In this document: positions 41,972 to 43,699 of the stretch, one piece after another
Position numbering within the stretch: the first letter of the stretch is position 1
Layout: every line of letters starts with the position of its first letter
Source: Bacillota bacterium
GTDB taxonomy: Bacteria; Bacillota; Clostridia; Tissierellales; Peptoniphilaceae
Length of the DNA stretch: 43,699 nt
Assembly: GCA_023443025.1 (NCBI GenBank)
Contig: JAEZWM010000006.1
Span: 1 to 43,699 of the forward strand
Direction of reading: 5' to 3'
Position numbers and translations under genes: made by a program
The notes under the pieces: model-generated
The model's database searches: none
What the model was told of the DNA's origin: nothing
Seen by the model: the letters and a program-made list of their open reading frames with translations, nothing else

Positions 41972-43699
41972 TTATACTTTTTTTCTTAGTATTCTGATGG
42001 AGTTTAGGATGGCTAGGATTGCTACCCCTGTGTCGGCAAATACTGCAAACCACATTGAAGCTCTTCCTGTTGCTCCTAGGATTAGGACTATTAGTTTAAA
42101 ACCTAATGCGAATACTATGTTTTGGTACATAATTCTCATTGTGTTTTTAGAAATTTTAATAAGGGATCCAAGTCCGGTTAAATTATCTTTCATAATCACT
42201 ATATCCGCTGCTTCTATGGCTGCATCAGAGCCCACTTGCCCCATTGAAATCCCAATATCTGAAAGCATAAGTGCTGGAGCATCGTTTATTCCGTCTCCAA
42301 CGAATGCTATTGTTCCCGTATGTTCTTTCTTTATTAGTGATTCTACTATTTCTACTTTTTCTTGAGGTAGGGTTTCCGCTCTTACGTCCTCTATCCCTAA
42401 TTCGTCTGCCACGAGATTTGCAGTTCTTTTATTGTCTCCCGTAAGCATAGTAAAGGATTTAACTCCAAGCTCTTTAAGTGTTTGTAATGATGATTTTGCC
42501 TCTGATTTTATTTCATCTGAAATCAGTATGCTTCCGTAGTATTTAGAGTTTACTGCTAAATATACAACTGTTCCCATACCGTTGTTTTCGGTATATTTAA
42601 TATTGAATTTTTCCATGAGCTTTGAGTTTCCGGCTATTATTTCATCACCATTATACTGAGCGACTATCCCATGGCCCGGAATATCGGTAGTTTCCGTTAT
42701 AGCGATAGCTTCCCCTCCGTACTCAGCTCTTATCGAATCAGCTATCGGATGATCTGACATACTTTCAGCGATATAAGCCATCTTTAGTACTTCTTCCACT
42801 TCTGTGCCTGGTTCGGGTTTTATTTCAGTCACTGAAAACCTGCCATAGGTTAATGTCCCGGTTTTATCGAATACAAATCTATTTACCTTGCTGATTGCCT
42901 CCAGATAGTTTCCGCCTTTTATCAGTATTCCATCCTTACTAGCTCTGCCAATTCCGGCAAAGAATCCAAGCGGAATTGAAACAACAAGTGCACAAGGGCA
43001 AGAAGCAACTAAAAACACCAGGGCTCTATATATCCACTTTGAAAATTCATCACCGGTAAGAAGCGGTGGAACTATGGCAAGTAGAGCCGCAAATATTACA
43101 ACAATCGGTGTGTAGTACTTTGCAAATCTCGTAATAAATTTTTCAGTTTCGGCTTTTCTTGCTCCGGAGTTTTCTACAAGCTCGAGTATCTTTGCAACAG
43201 CGGAATCTTCATACACTTTTGTAACTTCAAGTTCCAATACTGAGTTTATATTCACAGTTCCCGATAGGATTTCTTCTCCGGGACCAACTTCTCTTGGTAA
43301 TGATTCTCCGGTTAAAGCTGAGGTATCAACCATTGAGTAACCACTTGAGACTTTTGCATCCAGAGGGATTCTCTCTCCCGGTTTAACAAGTATTTTATCT
43401 CCAATTCTTACTTCGGACGGATCAACTGTTACAAGCTTACCATCTATCATTACATTAGCAAATTCAGGTCTTATATCCATTAAAGAAGCTATTGATTCCC
43501 TAGATTTATCTACAGCTAAATCCTGCATATACTCGCCAATAGAGTAGAAGATCATTACTGCAACACCTTCCCCAAACTCTCCGATGAGTATCGCACCAAG
43601 GCTTGCAATAGTCATTAAAAAGTTCTCATCAAAGAGTTCTCTTCTGAATATATTTTTAAATGCCTTTAGCACAACTTCATAACCTGCACCTATATAAGC
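41972..43699 (-). CDS. Heavy-metal P-type ATPase (ZntA/CadA type), 5' end cut by window
   Basis: The frame is open to the right edge, so the ATG at 43672 is internal; the residues before it (AYIGAGYEVV-LKAFKNI) are the normal ZntA/CadA run-in. Visible are the actuator loop with LTGESLPRE, the P1B membrane motif ASCPCALVVSIP, the phosphorylation site DKTGTLTYG, LTGDNKRTA and the hinge GDGINDAPAL. CPC with this layout indicates export of Zn2+, Cd2+, Pb2+ or Co2+ across the cytoplasmic membrane. N-terminal metal domains, if any, lie outside the window. The ArsR-type regulator at 27.5 kb is not adjacent. Confidence 0.92.
   Translation of the reverse strand, partial: AYIGAGYEVVLKAFKNIFRRELFDENFLMTIASLGAILIGEFGEGVAVMIFYSIGEYMQDLAVDKSRESIASLMDIRPEFANVMIDGKLVTVDPSEVRIGDKILVKPGERIPLDAKVSSGYSMVDTSALTGESLPREVGPGEEILSGTVNINSVLELEVTKVYEDSAVAKILELVENSGARKAETEKFITRFAKYYTPIVVIFAALLAIVPPLLTGDEFSKWIYRALVFLVASCPCALVVSIPLGFFAGIGRASKDGILIKGGNYLEAISKVNRFVFDKTGTLTYGRFSVTEIKPEPGTEVEEVLKMAYIAESMSDHPIADSIRAEYGGEAIAITETTDIPGHGIVAQYNGDEIIAGNSKLMEKFNIKYTENNGMGTVVYLAVNSKYYGSILISDEIKSEAKSSLQTLKELGVKSFTMLTGDNKRTANLVADELGIEDVRAETLPQEKVEIVESLIKKEHTGTIAFVGDGINDAPALMLSDIGISMGQVGSDAAIEAADIVIMKDNLTGLGSLIKISKNTMRIMYQNIVFALGFKLIVLILGATGRASMWFAVFADTGVAILAILNSIRILRKKV

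Noticed and set aside
41972..43672. Complete P-type ATPase starting at the ATG at 43672
   Set aside because: The frame stays open to the window edge and the residues before that ATG match the family, so the gene is truncated by the window.

Overview
This window reads as chromosomal DNA of a low-GC, Gram-positive anaerobe (Bacillota; probably a Clostridia/Tissierellia-type amino-acid fermenter, which is inference). The grounds are AT-rich intergenic DNA, strong AGGAGG-type ribosome binding sites, a T-box leader on tyrS, a selenocysteine-type peroxiredoxin with an in-frame TGA, and catabolic genes for aspartate, glutamine and probably an N-carbamoyl compound. No tRNA, rRNA, CRISPR array, phage module or complete insertion sequence was seen. 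Both ends cut genes: a 2-hydroxycarboxylate carrier on the left and a Zn/Cd/Co-type P-ATPase on the right.

Layout. 0-2 kb: organic-acid carrier and aspartase, divergent. 2-7 kb: HerA-like ATPase, a palindromic repeat element, MgtE magnesium channel, a MobB-like P-loop protein with a cysteine cluster, and MoeA. 7-10 kb: envelope and stress genes (HtrA protease, C39-like peptidase, YflT-like protein). 10-14.6 kb: glycogen/maltodextrin operon (acetyltransferase, malQ, glgP). 14.8-17.6 kb: peptidoglycan genes ddl-murF and a small zinc-ribbon membrane protein. 17.6-19.1 kb: YbjQ-like protein, a small membrane protein and QueH. 19.2-24 kb: a regulon with an N-carbamoylsarcosine amidase-like hydrolase, two co-translated membrane proteins (DUF5058 type and partner), a PAS-AAA-Fis sigma-54 activator and an EamA exporter. 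A -24/-12 promoter and three identical TTGCAA-N2-TTGCAA sites lie between activator and hydrolase. 24.1-24.7 kb: selenocysteine peroxiredoxin. 24.8-27.5 kb: glutaminase with an AGCS carrier, and an ArsR-type repressor.

27.6-29.0 kb is a 1.56-kb stretch without genes. It appears to encode two tandem structured RNAs (about 370 and 820 nt). Each has its own TATAAT-type promoter and strong terminator. They share a 5' hairpin module and a gap-free 3' module whose stems are kept while their loops change. This is the best candidate in the window for an undescribed element. It may belong to, or resemble, the giant ornate RNA classes (ROOL, GOLLD, OLE), which I could not test.

29.1-31.6 kb: a membrane-anchored orphan, a CsbD protein and an ABC half-transporter. 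31.9-38.5 kb: a maltose/oligosaccharide ABC operon. Its MalF-type permease carries an unusual ~260-residue charged N-terminal extension, and its binding-protein gene is broken by a one-base frameshift in an A tract. 38.6-41.6 kb: T-box-controlled tyrS and a MATE pump. A second copy of the palindromic repeat follows, then the P-type ATPase.
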